Assembly (NCBI RefSeq): GCF_039871655.1
Contig: NZ_JBDPLZ010000009.1
Location: forward strand, 179,114-243,113
Direction: 5' to 3'
Length of the DNA: 64,000 bases
Origin: Actinocorallia sp039871655
Lineage (GTDB): Bacteria; Actinomycetota; Actinomycetes; Streptosporangiales; Streptosporangiaceae
In this document: positions 63,905 to 64,000 of the stretch, piece by piece
Layout: each line of letters begins with the position of its first letter
How positions within the stretch are numbered: the stretch's first letter is position 1
Program-made: the position numbers and the translations under genes
Notes under the pieces: generated by a model
Seen by the model: only the letters and a program-made list of their open reading frames with translations
What the model was told of the DNA's origin: nothing
Databases searched by the model: none

Positions 63905-64000
63905 TCATGCAGCCAGCGGGTGTGGTGCGTGCCGGTCGTGGCGCCTGATGCGGGCTAGGAGCCGGTTGAGGTCGGTACGGGTGAATCGCCAGTCGAATGG
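63905..64000 (-). CDS. C-terminal end of an IS630-family transposase (partial)
   Basis: Thirty-one codons and a TGA stop lie inside the window. The visible end FDWRFTRTDLNRLLARIRRH matches the typical C-terminus of IS630-family transposases that carry an FDWxFTRxDL block. It is unlike the C-terminus of the IS copy at 57953-59097, so it belongs to a different IS. The rest lies beyond the window edge. Confidence 0.55.
   Translation of the reverse strand, partial: PFDWRFTRTDLNRLLARIRRHDRHAPHPLAA

Overview
The window reads as chromosome of a high-GC filamentous actinomycete. GC-rich third codon positions, GTG/TTG starts, tandem LAL-type LuxR regulators, a SigR-like ECF sigma factor, a SepX/GlpR gene and a pSAM2-type integrative element all fit. 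A Streptosporangiaceae-like host is my best guess, but the genus cannot be fixed from sequence reading alone.

Layout: 1-10.7 kb holds an ATPase tail, two methyltransferases, a small membrane protein, a thiolase, an IclR regulator and two tandem LAL regulators. 10.7-17.1 kb holds a phenylalanine hydroxylase-type enzyme, deoC followed by a complete and a truncated aldehyde dehydrogenase (a split ALDH16-like pair), a histone-H1-like basic protein whose ribosome binding site lies in a hairpin, and an L,D-transpeptidase. 17.0-26.2 kb holds a sensor kinase without an adjacent regulator, argS, plsX, a PEBP-family protein, a TagGH-type polysaccharide exporter and proS. 26.2-31.4 kb is a tandem triplication of secreted tripeptidyl-aminopeptidase-like hydrolases. 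31.5-39.4 kb holds the ECF sigma factor, an XRE/DUF5753-type regulator, tRNA-Arg(CCT), an M15 carboxypeptidase, an SAF-domain protein, an FmdB zinc ribbon, a cation/H+ antiporter, a 2-hydroxyacid dehydrogenase and 5-formyl-THF cyclo-ligase. 39.4-44.0 kb is galU, glp/moeA, moaC, mogA, a rimJ-like gene and sepX/glpR, combining molybdopterin and divisome functions.

From tRNA-Ala(CGC) at 44.07 kb to 61.86 kb lies an actinomycete integrative and conjugative element (AICE) of 17,672 bp, bounded by 89-bp perfect direct repeats formed from the tRNA 3' end plus its terminator. Its backbone runs leftward: an ABM-domain protein and an XRE regulator, then an SCO3933-like protein, an FtsK/TraB translocase, several small transfer proteins, a RepSA-type HUH initiator, Xis and Int. 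The right part carries an RsbW-like ATPase, small unknown proteins, a visibly AT-richer cargo island (54.0-56.6 kb) with a putative HNH protein and a zinc-ribbon protein, a stray tRNA-Gly(CCC) 3' fragment, an IS630-family insertion, a two-gene membrane-protein operon and a YrhB/Imm35-like protein. Outside the right repeat is a decayed second integrase, showing that the same tRNA site was used before. The window ends with a secreted protein gene and the C-terminus of another IS630-type transposase.

The best candidates for under-described biology are the AICE cargo island with its repeats and foreign tRNA fragment, the hairpin-masked H1-like gene, and the split aldehyde dehydrogenase pair.
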